This document shows positions 5,946 to 6,063 of a stretch of 6,063 bases of DNA, piece by piece. The stretch's first letter is position 1. Each line of letters begins with the position of its first letter. The notes under the pieces are model-generated. The model did not search any database and was not told where the DNA came from. It saw only the letters and a list, made by a program, of their open reading frames with translations. The stretch lies in contig CALKWP010000143.1 of assembly GCA_938004075.1 (NCBI GenBank), positions 1 to 6,063 on the forward strand. The letters run 5' to 3'. The position numbers and the translations under genes are program-made. Source of the DNA: an uncultured Methanomassiliicoccales archaeon. Its GTDB lineage: Archaea > Thermoplasmatota > Thermoplasmata > SG8-5.

Positions 5946-6063
5946 GTGGCGGGATTTGATGCAATGGTATCGGCGCTCAACATAATCAGCAGCGACAGGA
6001 GTCTTCAGGCGCACTGGCTAAGACCCTTTGTCGCGGTTCTGATTGCCAGCTTCATAATCTATG
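5946..6063 (+). CDS. N-terminal fragment of a probable membrane protein, cut by the right edge
   Basis: Only 39 codons are present and the frame is open to the end of the window. The peptide starts (GTG read as Met) MAGFDAMVSALNIIS, has a short polar stretch (SDRSLQAHW) and then LRPFVAVLIASFIIY, which looks like the start of a transmembrane helix. GTG at 5946 is preferred because of the TATA box at leaderless spacing; ATG at 5964 is the alternative start, and an in-frame TAA at 5916-5918 rules out anything further upstream. The pattern of a short amphipathic lead followed by a helix recalls archaeal proteins related to sporulation protein SpoIIM, but the fragment is too short to claim that family. 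It is oriented away from arcS and is separated from 5S by about 240 bp. Confidence 0.6.
   Translation, partial: MAGFDAMVSALNIISSDRSLQAHWLRPFVAVLIASFIIY

Noticed and set aside
5802..6014. Open frame of 70 codons on the - strand
   Set aside because: It covers the TATA box and start of the right-edge gene, is basic and low in complexity, and shows no promoter or family features.

Overview
The window is archaeal. It encodes an archaeosine synthase (ArcS), an enzyme of the archaea-specific tRNA G15 modification pathway. It also carries a stand-alone 5S rRNA of archaeal type. Several genes have a TATA-like box about 25 nt upstream of the start codon, the layout of leaderless archaeal transcripts. 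Coding DNA is moderately GC-rich with frequent AGG arginine codons, while promoters and two patches inside arcS are strongly AT-rich. The lineage cannot be fixed from this piece. The first 39 bases are not genomic: they match the Illumina P5/TruSeq adapter, so position 40 is the true contig edge.

Layout: (1) adapter, 1-39. (2) 3' part of a GNAT N-acetyltransferase gene on the + strand, running off the left edge. (3) A complete pyruvate, phosphate dikinase gene (ppdK, 560-3307, +) with its own TATA-like box and Shine-Dalgarno, ending in an unusual Lys/Ala-rich tail. (4) A short convergent intergenic region with a hairpin flanked by T-rich tracts on both strands, probably a bidirectional terminator. 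(5) On the - strand, a 100-aa zinc-ribbon-like protein of unknown function and, 42 bp upstream of it, arcS (3724-5448), each with a leaderless-type promoter. (6) A divergent promoter region, then 5S rRNA on the + strand (about 5585-5704), followed at once by a perfect 15-bp inverted repeat. (7) About 180 bp without a recognisable gene. (8) The start of a membrane-protein gene (GTG at 5946) cut by the right edge.

The genes do not form one pathway. ppdK is central carbon metabolism (PEP/pyruvate interconversion), while arcS and 5S rRNA belong to the translation apparatus. The zinc-ribbon gene is next to arcS on the same strand but has its own promoter, so a functional link is only a possibility. 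No CRISPR array, insertion sequence or defence system is visible. The most notable points are the adapter contamination, the basic PPDK tail, the AT-rich islands inside arcS and the inverted repeat abutting the 5S gene.
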